DNA of 7,220 nt from Glaciimonas sp. (lineage in GTDB: Bacteria > Pseudomonadota > Gammaproteobacteria > Burkholderiales > Burkholderiaceae). The notes beneath the pieces were generated by a model. That model was not told the DNA's origin and did no database searches. It worked only from the letters and a program-made list of their open reading frames with translations. The position numbers and the translations under genes are program-made. Location: NCBI GenBank assembly GCA_014377145.1, contig JACMQE010000205.1:1-7220 (forward strand), read 5' to 3'. This document shows, piece after piece, positions 1-6,399 of this stretch (positions within the stretch are counted from its first letter, which is position 1; each line of letters begins with the position of its first letter).

Positions 1-360
1 ACCACACGACAGAAGCAAATCTTCACAACTGGATCAAGAAACGCGCTCTGAAGAAGAGCACACTCCATGTGCTGCAAATTTGGGGGTGCACCATGATGAG
101 AATGCTATGAAACTTTAGTGCCGTTTGTCGAAGAATACCCTATTATCGGTACGTTTTTATACGAAGCAAAAAGCCGTGACGCAGCGCTTGCCCGCAACGA
201 TTGCGGCTGGAGCAGAGTTTGCTATGCCGAAGATGAAATAAATTGGTAGACGTTAGATTCCTTGGAATCTGGCAGAGAATCTCTCGTATTGAAGGTGCCC
301 CCTGCTTGAAAATTTTGCACGATCATTTAGCGCAGCCAGTTTTTCAGCAATATTACAGAC
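1..360. other. Left edge, no assignable gene; possible + strand gene tail at 100-249
   Basis: No protein here could be recognised. The most protein-like reading is a + strand frame open from 100 to a TAG at 247-249, about 49 residues, ending in the residues CYAEDEINW. It could be the tail of a gene broken by upstream frameshifts, because other + frames to its left are open at 2-118 and 3-108 but do not join it. A rho-independent terminator on the same strand begins about 120 bases further on, which would fit a formerly transcribed + strand gene. The - strand over 164-249 is also open, so even the strand is uncertain. I see no RNA gene or repeat. Confidence 0.2.
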
Positions 361-368
361 AAATGTCC

Positions 369-407
369 CCCATAAACATTGATGTTTATGGGATTTTTTT
401 ATTTTTT
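369..407 (+). terminator. Rho-independent terminator, + strand
   Basis: A perfect 10-bp stem (CCCATAAACA at 369-378 pairing with TGTTTATGGG at 383-392) closes a TTGA loop. It is followed by two T runs, 394-400 and 402-407. The T tract lies only on the + strand side. On the - strand the same hairpin is followed by a G-rich and then mixed sequence, so it should stop transcription coming from the left rather than from the convergent tRNA gene. The + strand gene it once served is not recognisable. Confidence 0.8.
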
Positions 408-419
408 CCACCAGTTTCT

Positions 420-504
420 TGGTGCCCACAGAGGGACTCGAACCCCCACACCCTAAGGCACATGGACCTGAACCATGCGCGTCTACCAATTCCGCCACGT
501 GGGC
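420..504 (-). tRNA. tRNA-Leu, anticodon CAG
   Basis: This 85-nt class II tRNA is complete and has an encoded 3' CCA (420-422). The acceptor stem pairs GCCCACG (498-504) with TGTGGGC (424-430), all Watson-Crick except a final G-U. The D loop keeps the adjacent GG. The anticodon stem CATGG/CCATG closes the loop TTCAGGT, giving anticodon CAG, which reads the leucine codon CUG. A long variable arm typical of tRNA-Leu is present. The T arm has the loop TTCGAGT with the conserved TTC and A58. A promoter lies about 46 bases upstream. A decayed second copy sits at 2623-2701. Apparent open frames across this gene on both strands are translation artefacts of the tRNA. Confidence 0.97.
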
Positions 505-550
505 TTTTTGTTGCTAGTCAGTTAAGGCTAACAGCAATTGCAAGGCACAA

Positions 551-580
551 ATAATAAGGGTATTTGTAGTTATTGGTCAA
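551..580 (-). promoter_or_regulatory. Sigma70-like promoter of the intact tRNA-Leu
   Basis: Read on the - strand, a -35 box TTGACC (575-580) is separated by 18 bases from a -10 box TATTAT (551-556). Each box matches the consensus at five of six positions. The -10 box ends 46 bases before the first base of the tRNA, which would leave a 5' leader of roughly 40 nt for RNase P to remove. The assignment rests on sequence match and position only. Confidence 0.6.
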
Positions 581-611
581 TCAAAAAGTGGGGAAATTTT
601 GATGTTTTATG

Positions 612-881
612 CTACTTTGCTATGCAGGGCCTCTGTGCGTTAACATTCGTTCCTTGATATCTGTAGTAGCGAGCGGCGATCTGGTTGCGCCCCTTGTGTA
701 ACCTCGAAGTAGCGCAACTGTCGCACTCATCATCACCAGTAAATGTAAAAGTAGTGTTGTCAGCATTCCACGCCATCAAAAAATAGGTCCGTGCAATGGT
801 TGCATTCACGGATCTTTTGACTATTTTCTGAAATTCCTCATCTTGGGAATTTCCTATAATCAGACATCGAGATTCCGACAC
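612..881 (-). CDS. Doubtful small antisense reading frame
   Basis: An uninterrupted 89-codon frame starts at GTG (879-881) and ends in TAG. The product would be hydrophilic, with no signal peptide or membrane segment, and I recognise no motif. There is no Shine-Dalgarno at a proper distance from the GTG. Two + strand frames over the same bases also read as protein-like: one has a single stop, and the other continues into the broken gene at 832-1633. The openness of this frame may therefore only be a shadow of former + strand coding sequence. Listed because I cannot rule it out. Confidence 0.15.
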   Translation of the reverse strand: MSESRCLIIGNSQDEEFQKIVKRSVNATIARTYFLMAWNADNTTFTFTGDDECDSCATSRLHKGRNQIAARYYRYQGTNVNAQRPCIAK

Positions 882-1633
882 AATACTTGCTTTAATCGGT
901 CCTTATGCCCCTTTTATCCCTGCAAGTCCCGCATCTCAGCGCCCATTTGTTTTAAATCCAGCGGTAGCACAATCCCCTTCACATTCCCGAATAGCTAGTG
1001 AACTGGTGGGTAGTGGCATAACGCCGGTGGTATTATCAGATGCAACTGGCATTGACTTTGGAGTAGAGGCCTACGAGGATAGTAAAATTTATGTGAGCTT
1101 GCCGCACCATAAGTTTAGTAGGGTATCCGAAGTAGTTGTTGCCAGGCAAATGCCTATGGATGATGGGCTTGATATATTGAGCGGGAAAATAGTAGTGCCA
1201 AATACCGGGTTCGTCGAACCTCAGTCGATATCCCATGCAAGCATCTCTTAACGTGGACAAGACAGGAATGCAGGCGCAGAGGCCCAGTCCGGAACAGTTG
1301 CAGTCGTCCATCAATAGTTAAGGAACAGCACGAGATTAAGCTGGTAATACCGCTCGAACCTAACAAAAATAGTGGCGTTGCGCCATCAATTGTTACTCGC
1401 GCGTTAGCGCTATTGGTAATGGCCTCGGGGCTAACCGGGGAAAGCAATGTTGATATTGTTGCCCAACAAGAAAATAGCACGATCCAAAGTGCCTCTAACC
1501 CAGCTGGGGAGTGGGGGAAGTGTTGGTGCTAAATGACCAGTTCTATAGCAAGATTCAGCGTGAGCAAATAGGAAAGGCGGTACGAACCATGCCCGGTTCC
1601 AAAATGTTGTGTCGCAACTTAAACGATAGTTAG
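832..1633 (+). pseudogene. Unrecognised decayed protein gene, 5' part
   Basis: A frame is open from 832 to a TAA at 1249-1251 and resumes in the same phase up to a TAG at 1315-1317 (ending in residues GTVAVVHQ). The coding signal then moves to a second phase from about 1311 (SIVKEQHEIKLVIPLEP and on) to a TAA at 1530-1532. From about 1512 it moves to a third phase (GEVLVLNDQFYSKIQREQ) to a TAG at 1631-1633. The segments join end to end without large gaps, as expected for one gene broken by nonsense mutations and two frameshifts. Going upstream, the first phase passes a TGA at 829-831 and a TAG at 784-786 while still reading as protein, so the gene may begin near 625. I do not recognise the family and see no catalytic motif or membrane segment. 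Each stop in the first phase could derive from CAG, CAA or CGA by a single C-to-T change. Confidence 0.45.
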
Positions 1634-1855
1634 GTGTGCCCTGGGGTGATATCAGATTTACACAAGATGATATCAAAGAAAACCGATGGCAATATCCAAA
1701 CTTGTCCCGGTACCCACGCTCTTCTAAATCCGACTATCAAAGCGTTTGGCGCAGCATGTATTTTGCTGAATGCCAAGTTTGATCATCCCTTTCTCAGTGA
1801 AACATTTGATGACACCTTCGATGTAGATTTGGATACGCAGATTACGTCAAAATGA
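1634..1855 (+). pseudogene. Unrecognised decayed gene, middle segment
   Basis: A frame open for 73 codons continues in the same phase directly after the TAG at 1631-1633, ending at a TGA (1853-1855). Its end is acidic (SETFDDTFDVDLD). A competing phase over 1640-1780 also reads as protein (KENRWQYPNLSRYPRSS, then DYQSVWRSMYFAE). That phase is the one used by the next frame at 1852, but four TGA codons at 1780, 1798, 1807 and 1810 interrupt it. I cannot decide which phase was the original. Either reading leaves this as part of a broken gene. No family recognised. Confidence 0.3.
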
Positions 1856-2271
1856 TGACGCGACGCGGTATAGCGGGGCTCTTAAGCCTGGACGTCAAGG
1901 ATTTTGAAGGCATCTTCACGAATCATCTTACTTTTGAAGATTGTTCTAAAGGTATGGTGGTACACGCCGTTTTCGACAAAAACTACCTCTCACAAAACGC
2001 GCTGAGGCTCGCTGAGGCTACCAGAAATTTACTCAATGATATCCATCATAACGGTTTGGATTCTCTCTTAAAAAAGAGCTATTTCAGCTTAGTGATGCCC
2101 GTAATGGAAAAGGCGGTGATGAGCTGTGAGTTCATTACTAAAAATGGTCTGCAGGCGTTTACAACAACAATCTGGAGACAGCAGCCCGAAGGAATTACCC
2201 TGGCAGGGGTGGGTGCAAGTGTTTTGTATATTGGTCGTGCACCTGACCATCATAAGGCGGATGGATCGTAG
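1852..2271 (+). CDS. Hypothetical protein, probably the 3' fragment of a broken gene
   Basis: This is the longest open stretch in the left half (139 codons, ending in TAG). It begins at two consecutive ATG codons that overlap the previous frame's stop in an ATGA arrangement. No Shine-Dalgarno precedes the ATG, and the phase reads as protein upstream despite stops, so I favour a C-terminal fragment over an independent gene. The sequence is soluble-looking, of mixed character, with helix-like stretches around residues 40-75 and no signal peptide, membrane span or motif I can name. A perfect 10-bp tandem direct repeat (CGCTGAGGCT twice, 2000-2019) lies inside it and could itself have shifted the frame. 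Function unknown. Confidence 0.4.
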   Translation: MMTRRGIAGLLSLDVKDFEGIFTNHLTFEDCSKGMVVHAVFDKNYLSQNALRLAEATRNLLNDIHHNGLDSLLKKSYFSLVMPVMEKAVMSCEFITKNGLQAFTTTIWRQQPEGITLAGVGASVLYIGRAPDHHKADGS

Positions 2272-2292
2272 ATTATATTGGTATTAAATGGA

Positions 2293-2313
2293 GAGGGCGC
2301 TCCCCTCGGTTTT
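2293..2313 (+). terminator. Weak possible terminator after the broken gene
   Basis: A 5-bp GC-rich stem (GAGGG 2293-2297, CCCTC 2303-2307) with a 5-base loop is followed by GG and only four T residues. It lies about 22 bases after the stop at 2271, a natural place for a terminator, but the stem is short and the T run is poor and displaced. Confidence 0.25.
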
Positions 2314-2477
2314 ATGGAAATTTCTAACCTATTGAACTAGAGTCGGTGCATGTTGCCCTATAAAAGGCTGTTAACTTTTCTTAAATTGTGGTTATATTAG
2401 TCCCGTCCCCGATTAACGGACTTGTAACTTCTCGCCGAAGCTCCTATTCAGCATTATTTAATAAGAGGCGGCAGGAA
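2314..2477. other. Intergenic stretch, probably containing the lost left end of the IS5 remnant
   Basis: I see no gene here. The sequence before the transposase stub at 2478 should include the insertion element's left terminus, but the partner end is gone, so the boundary cannot be fixed. A purine-rich GGCAGGAA just before the ATG at 2478 could be the transposase ribosome binding site. Confidence 0.3.
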
Positions 2478-2595
2478 ATGACAACGCGACGTTAAAGCCT
2501 GAGCGATGTGCAATGGGAGAAAATGAAAAGGCTCTTTCCTGCGAAAGCAAGAGATGTCGGCAAGATAGCAAAAGACATCGTTTTTCTATTCTCCC
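2478..2595 (+). pseudogene. N-terminal fragment of an IS5-family transposase
   Basis: From ATG 2478, after an in-frame TAA at 2493-2495, the frame reads SLSDVQWEKMKRLFPAK and then ARDVGKIAKD. This matches the N-terminus of IS5-family (IS427/IS1031-type) transposases, which typically run as L-T/S-D-x-Q-W followed by an LLP-like segment and an AKDNRLF-like segment. At about 2576 one base appears to be missing: adding one restores KDN followed by R-F. Past about 2595 the similarity ends, and the sequence runs into the decayed tRNA-Leu within some 30 bases. The catalytic DDE domain is entirely absent, so the element is dead. Broken by a nonsense codon, a frameshift and a 3' truncation. Confidence 0.75.
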
Positions 2596-2622
2596 CTCCC
2601 AAAAAAATTGCACCAACATTAT

Positions 2623-2701
2623 TAGTGCCGACGGAGAGACGCGAACCTCTACACCCTGATGGACCTGAACCATGCGCGTCTACTCATTCCGCCATGTGGG
2701 C
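2623..2701 (-). pseudogene. Decayed second copy of tRNA-Leu(CAG)
   Basis: This aligns along its whole length with the intact tRNA-Leu at 420-504 but is 79 rather than 85 positions long. A 6-nt deletion removes one side of the variable arm. The anticodon stem-loop is identical, including anticodon CAG. The acceptor stem has two mismatches (C-C and A-C), the T stem has two A-C mismatches, the T loop has lost conserved A58 (TTCGCGT), the D-loop GG has become AG, and the 3' end reads CTA instead of CCA. Such an RNA should not fold or be charged normally. It keeps a promoter upstream. An apparent reading frame across it is an artefact. Confidence 0.9.
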
Positions 2702-2930
2702 TTTTCAAAAATAAGCGTTGACCTATATTCTGAGAAGAAAAAGATTATAAATGAACCCTAAAATAAGTCAATTCAGGCCTTTGGATGGAGGAGATTTGTC
2801 GCGATGTAAAGTAGCTAGCTAGGAGAATGTCCCTATCCTCCGTTACACTAAGCATTGGTTGCAAGTCTTAATAAGCTCGAGCCTTATGCATTCCCGGTTT
2901 TACTCTTAACAACTATTCCCACAACGCCTC
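2702..2930 (+). other. Leader region upstream of rnr
   Basis: This 229-base gap must hold whatever drives rnr on the + strand unless transcription reads in from the left. I see no strong sigma70 promoter. A TTGCAA at 2859-2864 with TTATGC at 2884-2889 has a 19-base spacing and a poor -10. A TTGACC at 2718-2723 has no well-spaced -10 partner. A purine-rich GGAGGAG near 2786 precedes no gene start. The palindrome TAGCTAGCTA occurs near 2812-2821. The only good promoter here points left, towards the decayed tRNA. Confidence 0.4.
2744..2771 (-). promoter_or_regulatory. Promoter retained by the decayed tRNA-Leu
   Basis: On the - strand, -35 TTGACT (2766-2771) is followed after 16 bases by a perfect -10 TATAAT (2744-2749). 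The -10 ends 42 bases from the 5' end of the decayed tRNA, close to the 46 bases seen at the intact copy. The match and the equivalent position argue that this was the tRNA's promoter and that it has outlasted the gene. It fires away from rnr. Confidence 0.6.
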
Positions 2931-5417
2931 TTGAGCCAATATTCCTACACCACCCCTAGCCGAGAGGAAATTCTCGGCCTTCTGCGGACCTCCTCAGAAC
3001 CCCAAAATATCGACGCTCTTGCCAAAGCGCTTGGCGTTAAACCTAATGAAATGGAAGGTTTGACGCGTCGTCTGAACGCCATGGACCGAGACGGACAAAT
3101 CAAGCCGGATCGTGCGGGCATCTATAAATTAACCAACTCACCGGATTTTATCGAAGGCCGCGTCAGCAGCCACCGTGATGGCTATGGCTTTTTTAGTCCG
3201 GATGATGGCGGCGGCGATGTTTTTCTGCCCGAAAAAGAAATGCAGAAAGTGCTCAATGGTGATCGTGTTCGATTGCGTATCATCGGCACTGACCGCCGTG
3301 GCCGCCCTGAGGGTACTATCGTCGAGGTCGTCACGCGGGCTAACACCCACGTTATCGGGCGTTTACTAAATGAAAATGGCGTTTGGGTAATTGTACCGGA
3401 AGATAAACGCATTAGTCAGGACATCATTCTGAATGGATCGCCCGGTAAGGCTAAAGCTGGACAGGTGGTCAGCGTGGAATTGACTGAGCAACCATCGCGA
3501 TTTACAAAGCCAGTAGGCAAGATTTCTGAGATTTTGGGCGATATTGACGATCCCGGTATAGAAATCGAAATTGCCGTGCGCAAGTTTGGTGTTCCGTATG
3601 AGTTCTCAACTGCTGCGCAAAAATCTGCTTCAAAACTGCCAAATATCGTGGTTGATGCAAATTTAGCAGATCGCGTCGATTTACGTGATGTGCCGCTGGT
3701 AACGATAGATGGTGAAGATGCTCGGGACTTCGATGATGCTGTGTATTGTGAAACAGTCAAGATTGGTCGCGCCAACGGTCATCGCCTGATTGTTGCGATT
3801 GCCGATGTCAGTCATTACGTCAAACCGAACGATCCACTGGATGTTGATGCGCTGGAGCGCAGCACTTCTGTGTATTTCCCGCGCCGTGTGATCCCGATGC
3901 TGCCGGAAAAATTATCTAACGGCTTGTGTTCGCTCAATCCGGATGTCGATCGTTTGACATTGGTATGTGATGCCGTGATTACCGCTGAGGGTGAAATCAC
4001 GGCTTACCAGTTTTATCCTGCGGTGATTCACTCAGCGGCGCGCCTGACCTATACCGAAGTCGCTGCTGTTCTTGGCAATACCAACGGTCCTGAAGCAGCA
4101 AAACGTCCTGAATTGGCACCACACCTACTACGTTTATATGCAGTGTTTCACGCTTTATTGCAAGCACGTCAGGCGCGTGGTGCAATCGATTTCGAGACGA
4201 CTGAAACGTATATCGTTTGCAACGCAGTTGGAAAAATTGAAAAAATCCTGCCACGCACGCGCAATGATGCACACAGATTGATTGAAGAATGCATGCTGGC
4301 CGCCAACGTTTGCGCAGCCGATTTGCTAGAACGACACAAACATCCCGGTCTGTATCGAATTCACGCTAGCCCTACCAAAGAAAAGCTGGCAGTCTTACGT
4401 ACGTTTCTGAAACAAACCGGCTTGACACTGGCTGATGGCGATATGCCCTCGGCTTCAGACTATGCTGCCCTGATGCCTAAGATCAAAGCGCGGCCTGATG
4501 CGCTGTTATTACAAACTATGCTGTTGCGTTCTATGCAACAAGCGGTATACAGCCCGGAAAACATTGGTCACTTTGGCTTGTCTTATGCGCACTACGCCCA
4601 TTTCACTAGCCCGATCCGGCGCTATCCGGATCTGTTAACGCACCGCGCTATCAAGGCGATCTTGCTCGGCAAGCGCTATGATCCCAAAGGTCTTGATACA
4701 GGTAGCTTGAATACCATGTTGTCACCCGCAGGCCGCCGCAAACAAGCGGAAGATAAAGCGGCGGGTAAAAAGAAAAACGAAGGTAGTCTAGCGATTTGGG
4801 AAGCGCTTGGCATTCATTGTTCGGCGAACGAACGACGGGCGGACGAAGCCTCACGCGATGTCGAAGCGTGGCTAAAGTGTTATTTCATTCGCGACAAGCT
4901 AGGCGAAGAATTCACCGGTACTATTTCTGGTGTGGCCACTTTCGGTATCTTTGTCCAGCTTGATGCGTTGTATATTGAGGGGCTAGTTCATGTTACTGAA
5001 CTTGGCGCGGATTATTTCCAATACGATGAAGCGCGCTATGAGTTACGGGGCGAGCGCACCGGTATGCGTTATCAGTTGACTGACCGAGTAAAGGTGCAGG
5101 TTAGTCGGGTTGATCTGGATGCCCGCAAAATCGATCTGCGTCTAGTGACTGAAACAGGTATCAAGACGGTCCTGAAAAACGAAGCGCGACTTGTCGGTAT
5201 TGAGCACGAAAAATCGCGTAGTAGAAAGGCAAAGTCCAAAGTTGATACGACACCAGCAAATCGTCTGCCCAATACTAAAGTAAATAAAACAAGCAAGGTC
5301 AGTGCAAGCGTTGCCAAATCTAAGGCAACTAAGAGTAAAAACTCCAAAGTCATCATAGGTTTAGAAAGTCCCTGCGAGCCAAAGACTTTCGCCAAATCAA
5401 GCAAGAAAAAAAGATAG
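2931..5417 (+). CDS. rnr: Ribonuclease R (3'-5' exoribonuclease)
   Basis: RNase R is a processive, Mg-dependent 3'-to-5' exoribonuclease of the cytoplasm that unwinds and digests structured RNA, including defective rRNA and mRNA fragments. The 828 residues are complete and near the family length. Domains: winged helix about 8-65; cold-shock domains about 75-130 (GRVSSHRDGYGFF) and 140-215; catalytic RNB domain about 245-580 with the motif TIDGEDARDFDDA, giving metal ligands D260, D266, D268 and D269; a conserved Y315; HFTSPIRRYPDL at 557-568; S1 domain about 658-740; and a lysine-rich tail from about 755. An insert at about 580-640, before the S1 domain, resembles betaproteobacterial versions. 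The start is TTG 2931: a stop lies in frame at 2907-2909, the resulting N-terminus (residues 9-20 PSREEILGLLRT) fits Burkholderiales homologues as I recall them, and the next ATG is 40 codons in. No Shine-Dalgarno is visible. rlmB follows after three bases. Confidence 0.97.
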   Translation: MSQYSYTTPSREEILGLLRTSSEPQNIDALAKALGVKPNEMEGLTRRLNAMDRDGQIKPDRAGIYKLTNSPDFIEGRVSSHRDGYGFFSPDDGGGDVFLPEKEMQKVLNGDRVRLRIIGTDRRGRPEGTIVEVVTRANTHVIGRLLNENGVWVIVPEDKRISQDIILNGSPGKAKAGQVVSVELTEQPSRFTKPVGKISEILGDIDDPGIEIEIAVRKFGVPYEFSTAAQKSASKLPNIVVDANLADRVDLRDVPLVTIDGEDARDFDDAVYCETVKIGRANGHRLIVAIADVSHYVKPNDPLDVDALERSTSVYFPRRVIPMLPEKLSNGLCSLNPDVDRLTLVCDAVITAEGEITAYQFYPAVIHSAARLTYTEVAAVLGNTNGPEAAKRPELAPHLLRLYAVFHALLQARQARGAIDFETTETYIVCNAVGKIEKILPRTRNDAHRLIEECMLAANVCAADLLERHKHPGLYRIHASPTKEKLAVLRTFLKQTGLTLADGDMPSASDYAALMPKIKARPDALLLQTMLLRSMQQAVYSPENIGHFGLSYAHYAHFTSPIRRYPDLLTHRAIKAILLGKRYDPKGLDTGSLNTMLSPAGRRKQAEDKAAGKKKNEGSLAIWEALGIHCSANERRADEASRDVEAWLKCYFIRDKLGEEFTGTISGVATFGIFVQLDALYIEGLVHVTELGADYFQYDEARYELRGERTGMRYQLTDRVKVQVSRVDLDARKIDLRLVTETGIKTVLKNEARLVGIEHEKSRSRKAKSKVDTTPANRLPNTKVNKTSKVSASVAKSKATKSKNSKVIIGLESPCEPKTFAKSSKKKR

Positions 5418-5420
5418 GAC

Positions 5421-6164
5421 ATGAAAAGTAAAATGATATTCGGCTTTCACGCCGTTACTACACGCCTGCGTCACGAAGCCTCTTCGGTCGAGGAAATTTA
5501 TGTCGATGCCAGCCGCGTCGATGGTCGTATGAAAGAATTACTCAGCACCGCTAAAGCGGCGAACGTTCGCGTTATTCCAGTGGATGATCAGCGTCTGGCC
5601 AACATTGTCGGTACGCGCCGTCATCAAGGTGTGATCGCCAAAGCCGGTGAATTATCGCTGGCACGTAATTTGGATGAGCTATTGGATGCGATCGAAGGTC
5701 CACCATTATTACTGGTGTTGGACGGTATAACCGACCCCCATAATCTTGGAGCCTGTTTGCGGGTTGCCGATGGTGTCGGCGCACATGCTGTAATCGCCCC
5801 TAAAGACCGCGCTGTAGGCTTGAATGCGACGGCAGAAAAAGTTGCTAGCGGTGCGGCTGAAACGATTCCGTACATCACCGTCACCAACCTTGCACGGACA
5901 TTGCGTGAACTGAAAGAACGCAACATTTTGCTGATCGGTACGACCGAAGATGGCGAAAAGAGCTTGTACGAAGCCAATTTCTCCGGCCCGGCCGCATTGA
6001 TCATGGGCTCAGAAGGCGAAGGTATGCGCCGCTTAACACGAGAAACCTGTGATGTATTGGTTCATGTCCCAATGTTCGGATCGGTGGAAAGTCTGAACGT
6101 CTCTGTTGCGTCTGGTGTGTGCTTATATGAAGCGCGCCGTCAGCGCATTGCCAAAAGCGAATAG
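5421..6164 (+). CDS. rlmB: 23S rRNA (guanosine(2251)-2'-O)-methyltransferase RlmB
   Basis: A SPOUT (TrmH-family) methyltransferase that uses S-adenosylmethionine to methylate the 2'-O of G2251 in the peptidyl-transferase P loop of 23S rRNA. At 247 residues it is full length. The N-terminal substrate-binding domain (about 1-75) starts with IFGFHAV and includes RRHQGV at 66-71. The trefoil-knot catalytic domain carries motif 1, [13 protein letters not shown] (N108, R114); motif 2, IMGSEGEGM (E198); and motif 3, [10 protein letters not shown] (S224, N226). These are the residues placed at the same numbers in the E. coli enzyme, as I recall. The start is ATG 5421; a second ATG four codons later is possible. 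The Shine-Dalgarno-like AGGA overlaps the rnr stop codon (TAG then GA), so translation may be coupled to rnr. Pairing with rnr is a common, conserved arrangement. Confidence 0.97.
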   Translation: MKSKMIFGFHAVTTRLRHEASSVEEIYVDASRVDGRMKELLSTAKAANVRVIPVDDQRLANIVGTRRHQGVIAKAGELSLARNLDELLDAIEGPPLLLVLDGITDPHNLGACLRVADGVGAHAVIAPKDRAVGLNATAEKVASGAAETIPYITVTNLARTLRELKERNILLIGTTEDGEKSLYEANFSGPAALIMGSEGEGMRRLTRETCDVLVHVPMFGSVESLNVSVASGVCLYEARRQRIAKSE

Positions 6165-6171
6165 ATTATGA

Positions 6172-6215
6172 ATTGCCGGGCTACGCTTTGTTTATGACCT
6201 TGTTAGCCCTGCAAT
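6172..6215 (+). repeat. 12-bp imperfect inverted repeat after rlmB
   Basis: ATTGCCGGGCTA (6172-6183) and TAGCCCTGCAAT (6204-6215) are complementary at 11 of 12 positions around a 20-base loop, starting seven bases after the rlmB stop. In RNA this would form a stable hairpin at the end of the rnr-rlmB transcript. No T run follows, so it is not a canonical rho-independent terminator. It may protect the mRNA 3' end, or it may be a remnant of a mobile element. Confidence 0.5.
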
Positions 6216-6399
6216 ATGTTAATCCGTCTGAATCGTATTCGCATTTTATTTGGTTCTCTAATGTCAAAAATATTTGGTAACACTGATGGTTGGTAAACGT
6301 TGTATTCAGAAACCTTCTGGTCTTGCGATTCTTTAACTTTAGAAAAATATCTCCCTAATTTATTTAGAAGCCGTCTTGAAATAATTTCATCGTCATTTA
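6216..6399. other. AT-rich stretch with no convincing gene
   Basis: A - strand frame (6203-6439) is open for 78 codons, but its first residues continue the C-terminal phase of the IS5 transposase remnant to the right, and the rest matches nothing I know. I take it as run-through from the transposase end into flanking sequence. The low GC is unlike rnr-rlmB. In Burkholderia, as I recall, rpiA follows rlmB; it is not here. The left end of the insertion element probably lies in this stretch, but I could not fix it. Confidence 0.3.

Noticed and set aside
253..498. 81-codon - strand frame beginning MAELVDAHGSG
   Set aside because: Its first part is the translation of the tRNA-Leu gene, a well-known artefact, and it then runs through the terminator hairpin.
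243..554. 103-codon + strand frame
   Set aside because: Crosses the terminator and the entire tRNA antisense; no start signal and no protein-like domain.
2458..2673. - strand frame beginning MVQVHQGVEVRV
   Set aside because: A translation of the decayed tRNA-Leu followed by antisense of the transposase stub.
420..2701. Genomic island with attL/attR in tRNA-Leu
   Set aside because: No integrase gene is present, and the repeat covers the whole tRNA rather than only its 3' end, so an integrase-made att pair is not supported.
2508..2714. + strand frame treated as a separate small gene
   Set aside because: Its first part is the in-frame continuation of the IS5 transposase stub, and the rest is frameshifted sequence plus antisense of the decayed tRNA.
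5072..5422. 116-codon - strand frame opposite the end of rnr
   Set aside because: Antisense of the rnr S1 domain and lysine-rich tail; the leucine-rich look is what antisense of lysine/serine codons gives.
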